DNA of 64,000 nt from Cercozoa sp. M6MM (taxonomy: Eukaryota; Endomyxa: Ascetosporea): the NCBI GenBank assembly GCA_040357565.1, contig JBDODJ010000003.1; one strand, written 5' to 3'. This document shows positions 45,356-55,851 of this stretch, piece after piece (the stretch's first letter is position 1; each line of letters begins with the position of its first letter). Below the pieces are notes generated by a model. That model had not been told where the DNA came from, searched no databases, and worked only from the letters and a program-made list of their open reading frames with translations. A program made the position numbers and the translations under genes.

Positions 45356-46611
45356 TTAAATGTTGTTCGGCAGTTCTGGGCTCGACCGGCAGAACTGCAT
45401 TTTTGCGAAAGCAAAACGAGTGTACACACAAGCATAATGTATCTTGAACCGAACAACACAGAAAGCTAACGAGTGTACCTTCCAGGCAGCTCCAGGAAAC
45501 TGCAGCGACTTCACAGCAGAGGGACAAAACTGTCGTTGTGCCACATAGTTAAAACTTGAACTCGTAGCTTTCTTGTAATAAACGTGAGTGTAGTACCTCC
45601 GGACCGCGCACATAGCAGAATGCCGGAAAGTTTGGAATGTGATTGCCGCAACCAATTTTGTTCACTTGCACATGTCCACTCTTTCCATCTTCCGAACAGC
45701 TGCACGACCATTCTTCGTCGCATTTGTTGCAGCACTCACCTGGCAGGAGTAGCAGAATTGCTCAGACTGAAGACAAAACCGCACTAAATTTACTCTACTG
45801 TACCAGGCACATCGATCTGCTGGTCGATTGGACAAGGCGGCCAACAGTCAATAAACATACAACTCCAGGTGAGATCCTGCATGCAGTTGCACTTGAAACA
45901 GTCAGTTCCAACAACTGCTCCTGGCGTCGAGCATGGCGTGTTTGGCTCTGGCAGTTGTGGGCACTCCTGATGACTTACGATCTCTTGTACTTCTTGCTTG
46001 CATTTAGCAATGTTGAAGAAGCACTCGTTGTCGTAAGTTACTCCATTGTTTCCACAAACTGCCAAAACATGCTATTCTGAAAAAATGTTTGGCATTGAAC
46101 ACAAAAGAGCTTTACCGGGAGCGTATATCTCAATGCACGCAATGTCGCACCTGACCCGAATGCGGCTTAGTATTATTGTACCCAACTGCCAAATTGTTTA
46201 CATTTTAGCCAGGCAACGTACTCACAATGCGGACAGCACTCTCCTTCTGCAGTTTGCCAAAACTGTTGGTCGCATTGAGGAGCCGCACAACGAACTGTGC
46301 TGCAATCGAGCTCGTCTATTGTGTCGCTAGTGCACTCCCCTTCTGTGGAAGTCAGTCCGGGGTTGCCACAACGAGCTCCTTGAAAGCTGCACATGTTTGC
46401 ATATGTCTGCCCGTCTGACCCGCAAACCGGCGCCCAGATGCGTGGACATGGCCAGTGATCTGGCCAAAGAGAACAGTCGCGCTGTTCAAAAGCAACACAT
46501 ACAGTCATTGCGCACAAAGTCGAAAACCCAGCGAAATGAATCACTCACATTTTGCGCTCGAGTGCTCATAAGCTGCAAGTTCGCAACAACAAAAGCAAAG
46601 CGACCGAACAT
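45356..46611 (-). CDS. Secreted Cys-rich protein: Kazal domains plus pacifastin/VWC-like modules
   Basis: Likely extracellular protease inhibitor. The start at 46611 gives the signal peptide [20 protein letters not shown]. Exon 2 holds a Kazal domain ([20 protein letters not shown]) and a Cys-rich stretch with CCPHCE. The next exon has a second Kazal core ([20 protein letters not shown]) followed by a module with C-x9-C-x2-C-x-C spacing ([20 protein letters not shown]), close to the pacifastin light-chain or von Willebrand C pattern. Then [20 protein letters not shown] and [17 protein letters not shown], a tiny exon FPGAAWK, and a short last exon ending PELPNNI. The neighbouring gene to the right shares the signal peptide, the CSTPG module, the [10 protein letters not shown] block and the GAAWK exon, so the two are tandem duplicates. 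Kazal domains inhibit serine proteases; the target is unknown. Confidence 0.82.
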
Positions 46612-46678
46612 CTGCATCAGTCTGTGCAAACCCAGGGAACTGCGATTGTAGCTGACCCTGGAAGGACTCAGTCTGACT

Positions 46679-47600
46679 CTAGAAGTTTCGCTTCAGCTTG
46701 GACGCGACGATGTCACTGAGAACTGACTCCGGCAGCTGAAAAATAGCCTTCCGGCAACAGTCTTTAATGGAGAAACAAAATAGATCTGTCTTGAATCCGC
46801 AAAAGCTGCAGCGTCGCTCTCTTCGGCTAGATATTTCCGGGCACTCGGCGAGCTTCTGCATTCGAGCTTGTCGAACAAAACTGACAAAGCATCGTATGAG
46901 GAATTATTTTGATAGGATACTTGAAATCGATCTCGAAAAACGCTGCCGTACCTTCCAGGCTGCTCCGGGGATTTGAGTGGATGTCATTGCCGACGAACAA
47001 TGCTAAATTTAAATTTAAACTTAAAACTTACAGTATCAGAAATTAAATTTTACGTCAAGAGTTTAGCTTCAAACATGCGATAATAGCACACACACGAGTC
47101 ACGCACAAAGGGAACTCGCGGTACCTCAGGACTGCGTACGTAGCAAAAAGCGGGGAAGTTGGGAATATGATGCTCGCAACCAACCTTGTCCACTTGCACG
47201 TGTCCGCTCATGCCGTCTTCCGTACAGCCGCATGACCATTCTTCCTCGCAACGATCACAACACTCGCCTGTATCAGCTAGACCGCATTACATGGTACAAT
47301 ACGAGGCATTCACAAGGTGGGATGACCCGGCACGTCGATTCGCTTATCACCAGGACAGGACACCCAGCATTCGATGATCATGCAGTTCCAGGTAAGCTCT
47401 GGGCCACAGTCGCACCGAATACAGTCAGTTCCAACGGTTTCACCGGGCGTCGAGCAAGGCGTGTTTGGGTCAGGAAGCTGTATGAAACAAACAGTGCCAA
47501 AGAAAACCTCAAAGATGCCACCACGTACGTTCTCAGTTTGCGCAAAAACGCCTGCAATCTGCAAACCTGCAAGCACGGCGACGGCTAAACGAGAGAACAT
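46679..47600 (-). CDS. Secreted Cys-rich protein, Kazal-less paralogue of the neighbour
   Basis: The start at 47600 gives the signal peptide MFSRLAVAVLAGLQIAGVFA, cut before QTEN. An intron follows, then [20 protein letters not shown] with RCDCGPELTWNCMIIECW, the same module as the gene to the left. The next exon has CCDRCEEEWSCGCTEDGMSG and [16 protein letters not shown], then IPGAAWK, and a last exon about 60 residues long, KLAECPEISSRRERRCSFCG through IKDCCRKAIFQLPESV, stop at 46679. That exon adds five Cys not present in the neighbour. No Kazal domain is seen. Tandem duplication with domain loss (or gain in the neighbour) is inferred. Only about 67 bp separate the two genes. Confidence 0.78.
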
Positions 47601-47978
47601 TCGTACAGTTTGCAATAGCGAGGTAATCGCGTTTTGGTTTGGCATTTAGAACCTGAACTCCCGTTCAGCGTAGTTGTTTAAAGTCGGACAATATTGTTAA
47701 AATTTACAGAACTGACTTTCGTCAGTGCGATCATTCAACCGAACTGATAGGAAACACCGCACAGCACCCTGTCTGCCGGCAAACCCCGGTTCGCTACCGC
47801 TACGACACTAATGTTGGATACAAAAACCAAATAATTAGAAGAGTGCAGCGTTGAGGAATGAAGTTTTAACCTGACTTTGTCTTTTGACTGAAACAGTGTC
47901 TAAATTATATTTAAGTTTAAAATACACGACACCAAACCGAAATTTTCTGGCGGCGTGTATGTAAACTTTAAGGTCAGC
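47601..47978. other. Intergenic space
   Basis: Between the Cys-rich gene start and the p24 gene stop, same strand. AT-rich in parts; no feature recognised. Confidence 0.35.
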
Positions 47979-49309
47979 TCATGGCTCAAATATGGGCGAG
48001 TGAGAAGCACGGGATTGTGCCATGCGCGCAGGTAGACTGTCGCGTCGGAAGACTGGTGGCCGTGGCGTTTTCACTTGTGCGTAGGTGCGTGTAGACGGTA
48101 TAGACATGTGCACGTTGCCGTCGGAAATGTTCTCGGCTCGACTTCTGTTTTTGCCAATGATGTTGCTTGTATTGCTGTTGTTGAAAGCAGCGTCAGCTGT
48201 GCGTTTAGTCAAACGACGTCGCTGTTTCCTTTCGAACCACGAGCGCAGGAAAGCGCCGAAATGCGAAAGCACTTCAGTAAAGCCGCCTTTCTGATTGTAT
48301 TGAGCACTCAATATCGCGACGTTCGTTATTCTACATTTATTGGATCAATGCAGGGGAGAAGATTTGAAAGGGAGAAATATAGCAGTTAATTTAAATTTCG
48401 ACTGTGTGAATAACTAAGTTTAAATTTTATACCTTTGCGTGAGAGGCAACATGATGTAGACGGGAGCCAGCAAGGCCAGTGCGATGGCAATGCACAGGAA
48501 GAAGACTCGGCCGCGCCAGACATTGCGCCAAACATCTTCGTCGACTTTGCGACGAGCGTTCATCGCCAGCTTCGAGTGGTGCACCTGCTGCTGCAGCGTG
48601 AACAGCATGTGGTACAAATTCATCGTGGAGGCATGGAGCTGTTCTTCGACCGTGCCAAGCTATATTTTACATTTGGAATGTAACTTATCTAAAGCAACGA
48701 GTTGCCCCGATGAAGAGTTGCGAAAATGTAAACTACATCGGTCTTGGTATCCTTATAGAAGTAGAAGGACATGCGTGAGATCGGATACGAGTTGGCCTCT
48801 GCGCATTTGCTTCTTCAAACCCCCCTACAGCACCTATTGTAAAAGCGGCTTACTGTTATCGAAGCAGAGCATGTAGGTGCCAGGACTCGTGACCGTGACA
48901 GCGAAGAAATTGCTCAGATGGTTTCGATCCTCAAAGACCGGGATGCGGCGTGGACCACGGATCTGCTCAGTCCGTCACCCCTTTTTATGAAGCTCACTTT
49001 CACTTTCCAACTGCCATTGCTTTAGATACGCGCACGATGACGCCATGACTGCCGTTATGTAAGCGCTTTCTTCGATTGCTGTCGGGTAGAATACTGAAAG
49101 AGCCAGCTAGTTTCTCTCCTGTTGCAAAATCAGATACTAAATTCAGTTGTTGCAGTCTCAGATACAAATCACTGTAAATTACCTGTTTCGAGACCGAGTA
49201 AAGCGTAGCACTCCTCAGCACGCGCCGGAACATAGACCGCATACGCTGTCGTGAGAGATATCAAATGAAGCAGCACGCAAACTGCTGCAACAAGGACGCG
49301 CTTGTTCAT
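47979..49309 (-). CDS. p24/emp24 (GOLD domain) cargo receptor
   Basis: Type I membrane protein of the early secretory pathway, which packages cargo in COPI/COPII vesicles. The start at 49309 gives the signal peptide MNKRVLVAAVCVLLHLISLT. The GOLD domain reads AEECYALLGLETGEKLAGSF, then VIVRV, and in a later exon NFFAVTVTSPGTYMLCFDNS, with the two conserved Cys. A coiled-coil exon (LGTVEEQLHASTMNLYHMLF, TLQQQVHHSKLAMNARRKVD) leads to the transmembrane segment VFFLCIAIALALLAPVYIML. The usual short cytosolic tail with FF and KK signals is not seen; instead the frame appears to continue, after an intron, into a basic tail (KQRRRLTKRTADAAF, PARMAQSRASH) ending at 47979. That last exon is less certain than the rest. 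Confidence 0.75.
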
Positions 49310-49822
49310 TGTGTTGGTGGTTTGCCGACTTCCAGGCAAAACGAGGGAAACGCAATCTCAAGCGACAAAATGCTCAGTAAATCAACAAACTGAATGCCCG
49401 TTGAGGGCTCATTGCAACGAGCTAGAGCGACCATGTGGGGCCGTGCGCCCATCCGCGCGGAAGTGGCAGGACTGAGTTGTCATCTCACATCCGCGCGGAT
49501 CCACAAATCTCTAATTTACTGGGACTAACTTTCAGCTTCTAATCCAACTGAATAGGCATATTCTGCTCAATTGTTATTGCTTGGTACTTTAACGAGTGAC
49601 TGGCGTCGATCCGTGAGAGTTAAAACTAAACTTACCAGTACTTCGAAATCGCCCGGTCGCGTCGAAAATGTTGTCACAAGAGCTCAGGGAGAAACGTTTT
49701 CAATTTACTCTCACGAGCAGCGTTTTTCCGTCAAACGAAAAAACAGAGACTGAGAATTGTTCGTAGTTCGCGCCTACGATGCGCCCTGGGCTGTCGGTGC
49801 TTTCCCAAACAACGCATGAGTG
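49310..49822. promoter_or_regulatory. Divergent intergenic region
   Basis: 513 bp between the p24 start (minus) and the coiled-coil orphan start (plus). It has two CATCCGCGCGGA motifs about 40 bp apart (near 49450 and 49490). Shorter CCGCGCGGA cores also occur inside other genes, so its role here is unknown. Confidence 0.35.
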
Positions 49823-51588
49823 ATGAAGCAAGTTGCCGTCAACGTAGACTCTTGCTCGATATCCAGCGATAGCATGCCGGAAGAGGAAGTCCTTTGGGTG
49901 GATGTTGTGTCGAAAAACCGGACTTTGCCGCAACTGCAGATCAAGCCAAATGCGAGCCCAACCTGTCAGATTGAACGCTACGCTCGCGAACATCAACTAT
50001 CGCAAAAACAGATCCTTAAACTCAGCTCGAGTGTCGCATCAGCCTTGCAAAAGCGGAACGCAGAGAAGGCGATTCAAACAAGTCGTTTCAAACGCTGGGT
50101 GAAGAAGTTCTCGAGGCATCGGCGAGCAGAATCCGGGCCAAAGCTCGGCATTGTGGATGAACTTGAGGTGAGAAGAATGGCATCTTTGAAGCGATTAAGC
50201 GCATCTGACGCAAGCAACAGTCACAAGAGGACACGTCCAGAAGGAGGGAATTTGGCAGTCAGTTCGGAGTGGAAAGACGCTCCTGTTGGTGAAAGCGATG
50301 AGTCGACCAACTTTGGTGCCGAACGAAGCTGCGATCTAAGATCTCAATCGAGTGTTCTCAAGTCGGATAACGAAAACTTGAGTCGAATACTGCGGCAGCT
50401 GAAAGAAGTGCAAGTCTCGATTTCGCGCCTTGAGGCACGCACCGAGTTTCAGCAGCCGCACAAGAGCGAAAAAAGGAAGGAGGCAAAGATACAAACCGAC
50501 ACGGTGCATTTTTTGGAGGAAATCGCTCGGTGCGAAAAGATACAAGCAGAGCTCGACGGGAAGGTAGACATGCCGATAGCTCAGAGCCTGAGTGAAGAGA
50601 GCGGAGACGATGCGATTCGGACTTCCGAGTTAAAGAGGCAAGGTGGTGAGTCGCCACTTCTTGTCGAAAAGAAGAGCACCGGAAACGAACGAAACCAAAA
50701 GCGAGAACGTTGGGCTTCTCGGCCTTCACTCGAGGAATGTCAAGCACAGATCGTGTTCCACGAGGCAGATGCAGTCACGTCGTACGAAAGGTAAATGACA
50801 CCCTGCCCGGATAGATGTTGAGCAGAACTGAAATCAACACTATTTCATTGTTGTGTATGGTAGGTTGTTCTACGATGCAGAAGTAACTAAAAACCTAATA
50901 CATCTCAAAATCCCACCAAGTCTGTGTCATTTTGATTTCGTGTAGCTGCGGGAGCGAAAACAAAAATCCAGGAGGAAGGAACAGCAAGTGCGAGAGAGGA
51001 AAGAGACAGCCGCGAGAACGCACCGGTGGGTGAGTCCGATGAGCAGAAAGTACATCAAGATGATTGAAAGACTGCAAGGCAAGTCCAAGGTGCAAGCGCG
51101 CGACGCTTTCACCAGCGTAAGTCATACACAACATTTTAAAGTTCATTTACCTCACCGGACGAGATGCGCAGCTACACAAGGACTGGAAAAGAAGGCAGAG
51201 AGTCATTCTCCACAAAAAACAGATTCAAGACGAACAAAGGTTGCAAGCAGAGTTACAATCTATTGGCAGTCCTGTCATCACCGAGTACGCAAAGACACTT
51301 CGCAAAAGTGAGCCGCACATCCGAGACCCACTTGGTAAAAGTCTCTTCAAACCTTGACATGCTTAAACATTCATCCGTTTGGCTTCGACAGGATTCAGAA
51401 AACAGCGAGCTCGACAAAATTCGTTGTTGGAGCATGAGCGTCGACTCAAAGAGCAGTGTCCATTTAGCCCGGTCATCAACCGTCAGTCCGCTCACCTTGC
51501 GCAAAGGCAGCACGCCCGCCTGTGCGAAGCGATCCAAGCATTTAAAAGCCAGACGCAGCAACGAAGTGACAACAAACGTCAACGGTAG
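49823..51588 (+). CDS. Coiled-coil protein with RLFYDAE and CPFSPVI motifs, unknown function
   Basis: Long first exon beginning MKQVAVNVDSCSISSDSMPE, rich in Ser, Glu and Lys, with predicted coiled coil at LSRILRQLKEVQVSISRLEA and FLEEIARCEKIQAEL. A 19-bp mini exon near 50865 joins to give SYERLFYDAELRERKQKSRR, then KYIKMIERLQGKSKVQ, DWKRRQRVILHKKQIQDEQR and, after a last intron, EHERRLKEQCPFSPVINRQS, stop at 51586-51588. The pair of motifs R-L-[FY]-x-D-A and C-x-F-x-P-x-I is known from many uncharacterised protist and ciliary proteins, often repeated; here each occurs once. Function cannot be assigned. Four to five exons. Confidence 0.65.
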
Positions 51589-52274
51589 TCCTCGCTTCTC
51601 TTCGTTGACTCGACTCCGGAAGTGTGCAAGAAGCGGGGGCAACAGCCAGTCGGGTAACGGTAGTAGCTAGTTTCAACAGTTCGTCAGTCGCTCATCAGTG
51701 CCAATGAACTTGGGTCCGGGACGACCTACAGGCAACAGGTCTGCGTCGTGTAAAATAAAACGTTATCAAAAATTCGGCTAGCTATTTGTGCAGTACCTAG
51801 TCCGCTAATGTCCCGTACCGCTTTCCTAAGTTTCCTTGACGAACCTAACTATTTGCCCTTGGGTGTCTGGTGTGTTTAGGTAGTTACTTACTGTCGTGTC
51901 GTGTACCCGTACCCTGGGATGTTTGTTACTGTTGGGACGATAGGGATTTTCGGGATTTCCCCATCGAGTTAGTACGCACGTTACGTTACCGTACCGTACG
52001 TTAGTCATCCGACGTGCTGATGCGGGGCCGTACGTGAGACGGCGCGAACCGTGCGCAGGTGGCTACCGAGGAGCTTAGTACGCCGGAAAAAGGAGAAGCC
52101 GGAACCGCCTCCTACTTGCACTGCAAGAGCGAATGTACTCTTGTACGAGGAAGGGTAGGACACGAGGGCAAGAGGTTGGTACCACGTCGCTTCGGCGCTG
52201 GCCGACGGAAGCCTTCGCTGTCCTTGCTGCGTGTGGCGTTACTGTTGTTGTTTTCATTGTTGTTGTCGGCAGTG
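51589..52274. other. Intergenic region
   Basis: Convergent spacer between the coiled-coil orphan and the kinesin 3' side. Many GTACC/GGTAC motifs but no gene recognised. Confidence 0.35.
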
Positions 52275-52375
52275 TCAAAGAGAGGAATTCGAGTCGAGAG
52301 TCGTCGTCGTCGCTGGACGCTGTTGGCCAATCGGTGCACGTCTGGCTCTGCGGGGGGGGGGGGGGTATTTGTTGT

Positions 52376-52427
<52 letters not shown>
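52376..52427. repeat. (GT)n microsatellite
   Basis: About 25 GT units, preceded by a G12 run. It lies downstream of the kinesin motor exons; the His-Thr frame it gives on the minus strand is not taken as protein. Confidence 0.92.
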
Positions 52428-53010
52428 ATGGTAACTAGACAGAGGAAGTGTACCGACAGGTCGAGGGAGTTTTCGTGCCACGACGGTTTTCGTTGCCTCG
52501 GGTGGCACAGGCACCGGCACGCTCTCGAGCGGCGGCGGACCTTCGCTCGCTGTGTCGGTACTGGCACGTGGTCTATGAGAGGCCGCTCCGGTATCAGCGA
52601 CGGGGTCACGCAAGGTGCCGCCACTTGCAGTGGCCACGTGTGCAGTGAGTGATCGCTGTCGCACCGTGTCCACCGTGCTGATGCGAAAGTGGCGCTGCCG
52701 GTGTCGGAACAGCGAGGACGGCACGATCGACCGCTGCGTCGCTGGCCGAGTGGCGGTGTTTGGCACCGACATCGAGCGTGCCTGGGTCACTGACGGTGCG
52801 GTCAGCGCGGACGGTGCAGTCACTGAGGGTGCAGTCACTGAGGGTGCAGTCACTGACTGAGCTGGCGCACGTGCGACGGTTCTTCTGTTTCTGTTGCGTT
52901 GCGACGCTTGCGGCTGCTTGAAAGGTCGACGTGCGCTGACGCTTGACGGTGCCGCCACTGACGGTGTCACACGACGGCGTTTCGCCAAGGGTTCTACACT
53001 CGCCAAACCG

Positions 53011-55557
53011 TCAGTGACCGCAGTGATCACGCACGTGCCCACTGGACGAAAAAGTACCGGCGTAGGAACGACGCACGCGTCGTCGTGAGACGAAACTCGG
53101 TGCATGCGGCACCGTCACACTCGCCGCCGATCGGCGTCGCGTCGCTGTCCGCGCGGACGCTGTCCTCGTCGAGACTGTCCGCACCGTGGCTGTCCGCGCG
53201 GACGCCGTGGTGATTGAGGCGACGGAGTGCAGGACCGTCTGACGTCGCGCGCGTTTGGCGCGATTCGCATGTCGCAGCGACAGCGTCGTCACTCGCGGCA
53301 GTTTCGGTTCGTGGCGGCGTTTCTCGACAGTGTTGTTTTGGCGGTTGTTGTTTTTCTGGAAGTTGTTGTTTTTCTGGTAGTTGTTGTTATGGAAGTTGCT
53401 ATTGCTGCGTAACGGACTGTCGTGTTCGATCACGTGTGGGTCGACTTTGATGTCGCGCTGTGCCACACCCAGAGTCGTCGCTCTGACGCGACTCGCGAAC
53501 TTGAGCGAGCACAGCGTTTCGTTTCTACAGGGAGGAGGTATGTGAAGGAGGTAAAGGGGTGTGTGTGTGCGTGTGTGGGGGTAAGTTAAGGAGGTAAAGG
53601 TGCGGGGGGGGGGGCAATACAAGTCCGTTTCGTCGGGCGAGATCTGGCAGAACATGAGTGTCTTGGCCGTGCCACCCAGCGAATCACTCAGCAGCGCCGT
53701 CAGTCGACTGTTGCGAAAGGGCACATGTGCCTGCCGACGCTGAAGTGCAGAAACAACATCACCTAGTGCCGACAGTGACTACACAGGGAAGCAACAGTAA
53801 CAGGGAGGGGTGGCATAGGATATGGTAAGGTGAGAAACGAACCTTGTTGATGTGCTGTGCCTCACGCAAGGAGGCGCCTTTGACGTTGCTGCGCGAGACG
53901 CGTTCGCTGCCTGCGAGATCGATGAGTACCAGGCGACCTTTCCTCGTCTCCTCAGCTGCAATCCAGGCGTCCATATGTGTGTGTGTGCGTGTGTGTGTAT
54001 GCAATGTACAAGTGCAAAAGTACATGTGTGAACGGTGAGGTCGACAAAGACGAGGAGATGCGAGCGCGAGGAGTGTGCGTTGAGCGAGGTGTCACCGGTG
54101 GAACGACGCGGGTACACTCGCCGCTCGAGCAGTCGCTGCACCTGCGCATGCGACGACACTGCCACACGGCAGAGGTTCGGCACACTCACGCTGCCGTCCG
54201 ACGCGATGCGCACCTCACGCGACAACGGGTCGCTCTGACTGTACTGACTGTGCCCACTGGCACAACTGCCAGTGTCGTCCTCAGTTTCGACCTAAGCAAA
54301 GTATGCATGGAGCATTGGTCAAGAAGCAAACAGGGATACCAACAGGTCGCGTACGCAGTCGTTGTAGATCTCGACCACGCTGAGGTGCACCTGCGACCGC
54401 GCGTACTGGGCCAGCCCAGCGAAGAGTGCTGACAGGGCGCGTCCGTTGACACCGCGATTGTCGGGTCCTTGCATCGTGTAGGTCTTGCCGCTGCCGGTCT
54501 GTCCGTAGGCAAAGATGCACACCTTGTAGCCATCCAGACACGACGTGACCAGTGGTGCCACCTCTTGGTACACCTGCTGCTGCGTGGCCTCTGCACATAC
54601 ACAAGTCTGCACATGTGAGACACCAGCAACCACATGCAGTAGCCAAAAGACACCTGGACCAAACACACAGTCGAATTGGAAGGAATGCCGGCCGCACGAA
54701 ACTGATTTCGGCGTGATTTTCTGCACGACGCTGTCGCCTCCACCAATATCTTCGTGCAGTGTGGGCGACTCAAAGTTCGATATGCTTCGACTGAGGGTAC
54801 AAGTATGTATGCATGGAGTATAAACGTAAAAGGAAGAGGTAAAGGTACCGCAAAGGACGCACGCGACAAAAGACGCGAATGTTACCGCGGGCAGTCATCA
54901 GTTCTTCGTGCAGCTTGCGTCGCTCGGTCTCGCTGGCCTCGAGTCGCTTTCGCAGGTCACTCTGCCTGCTCTCGATTGCTTTCGTCCAAAGCTAGGTGAA
55001 TACACACACAATGACAGCAACCGAACTCAGTCCAGCAGACGCGAAAGTACCTGCGCTTTTGGCGCGGCCGACTGAAGCACAGCTGCCACGCACTTGAGTT
55101 CGCCCAGCACGGCAGCTCTGTGTGACTCGAACTGCTCGCGCGTCTGTCGCAGCAACTGATGGAACTCGGCAAAGCGTTCGCACTGTTCGGAACGTGCGGA
55201 AGCATGGACTGCCAATCGCTTCGTTTCCTTGCTCAAACGCTTCTTCTCCTGGACAACGCTTGCACCGAAATCACAAATTCAAACTCTCAAAAGCAACTAA
55301 CGCTACCTGAGCAAGTGTGCCGCATTTCAGACGAAGCTTGTCGCATTTTTCACGCATTTCGGCCATCTCACGCTGCGTTCGACTCTGCGAAACAAGTTCG
55401 TATCAGTGTATGAGGCATACAAGGCACATACCAAATCACGATTCAACGCGAAGTTGCGCTCCGTCAGCATCGAGTTCACGAGGCGAAGCTGCGAACCAAA
55501 GCCACCTTCTTCGGTAGGATGGGCATTATGTGCATCCTCAGACGGCTTGTCCTGCAT
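53011..55557 (-). CDS. Kinesin-14 (C-terminal motor, minus-end directed)
   Basis: Microtubule motor. The start at 55557 gives [20 protein letters not shown]; an N-terminal coiled coil follows ([40 protein letters not shown]). The neck reads [20 protein letters not shown], the signature that places it in the kinesin-14 family. Motor motifs in order: [21 protein letters not shown] (P-loop), [22 protein letters not shown] (switch I), [15 protein letters not shown] (switch II), [35 protein letters not shown] and [19 protein letters not shown] tail of about 140 residues continues after the motor, basic and Asn/Thr/Arg-rich, in frame to a stop at 53011. A second frame just across a possible 16-nt intron would extend it toward 52275 (see findings). 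Divergent from VPS13, 294 bp between starts. Confidence 0.9.
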
Positions 55558-55851
55558 CGAGGCCTGTTCAACACGAAACAACACCAGTAAACCACTCAAA
55601 ACACGTGCTGTTCACTGCTTTGCATCGCACCTCGAAACAGGATTTCAAAAGCCAACGACGCCGTTCTGACTTTGGTGGTTCCTAGACTTGATCGAACATG
55701 CGCACTCGCGACACACACCGAAGGCGCCGATCGAGCTAAGTTTTGACTGCAGTGCCAATCGGCTCAGCTAATAGACGAGCCGATACAGAGTCGGTTTCGC
55801 TGACCAGAAAGCAAGATTCTACGGGCGCAGGCGTGTGCTAATGCTCAGGTG

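Noticed and set aside
52376-52427. His-Thr repeat protein segment at the end of the kinesin.
   Set aside because: It is a dinucleotide microsatellite next to a G run; a coding role is not supported.
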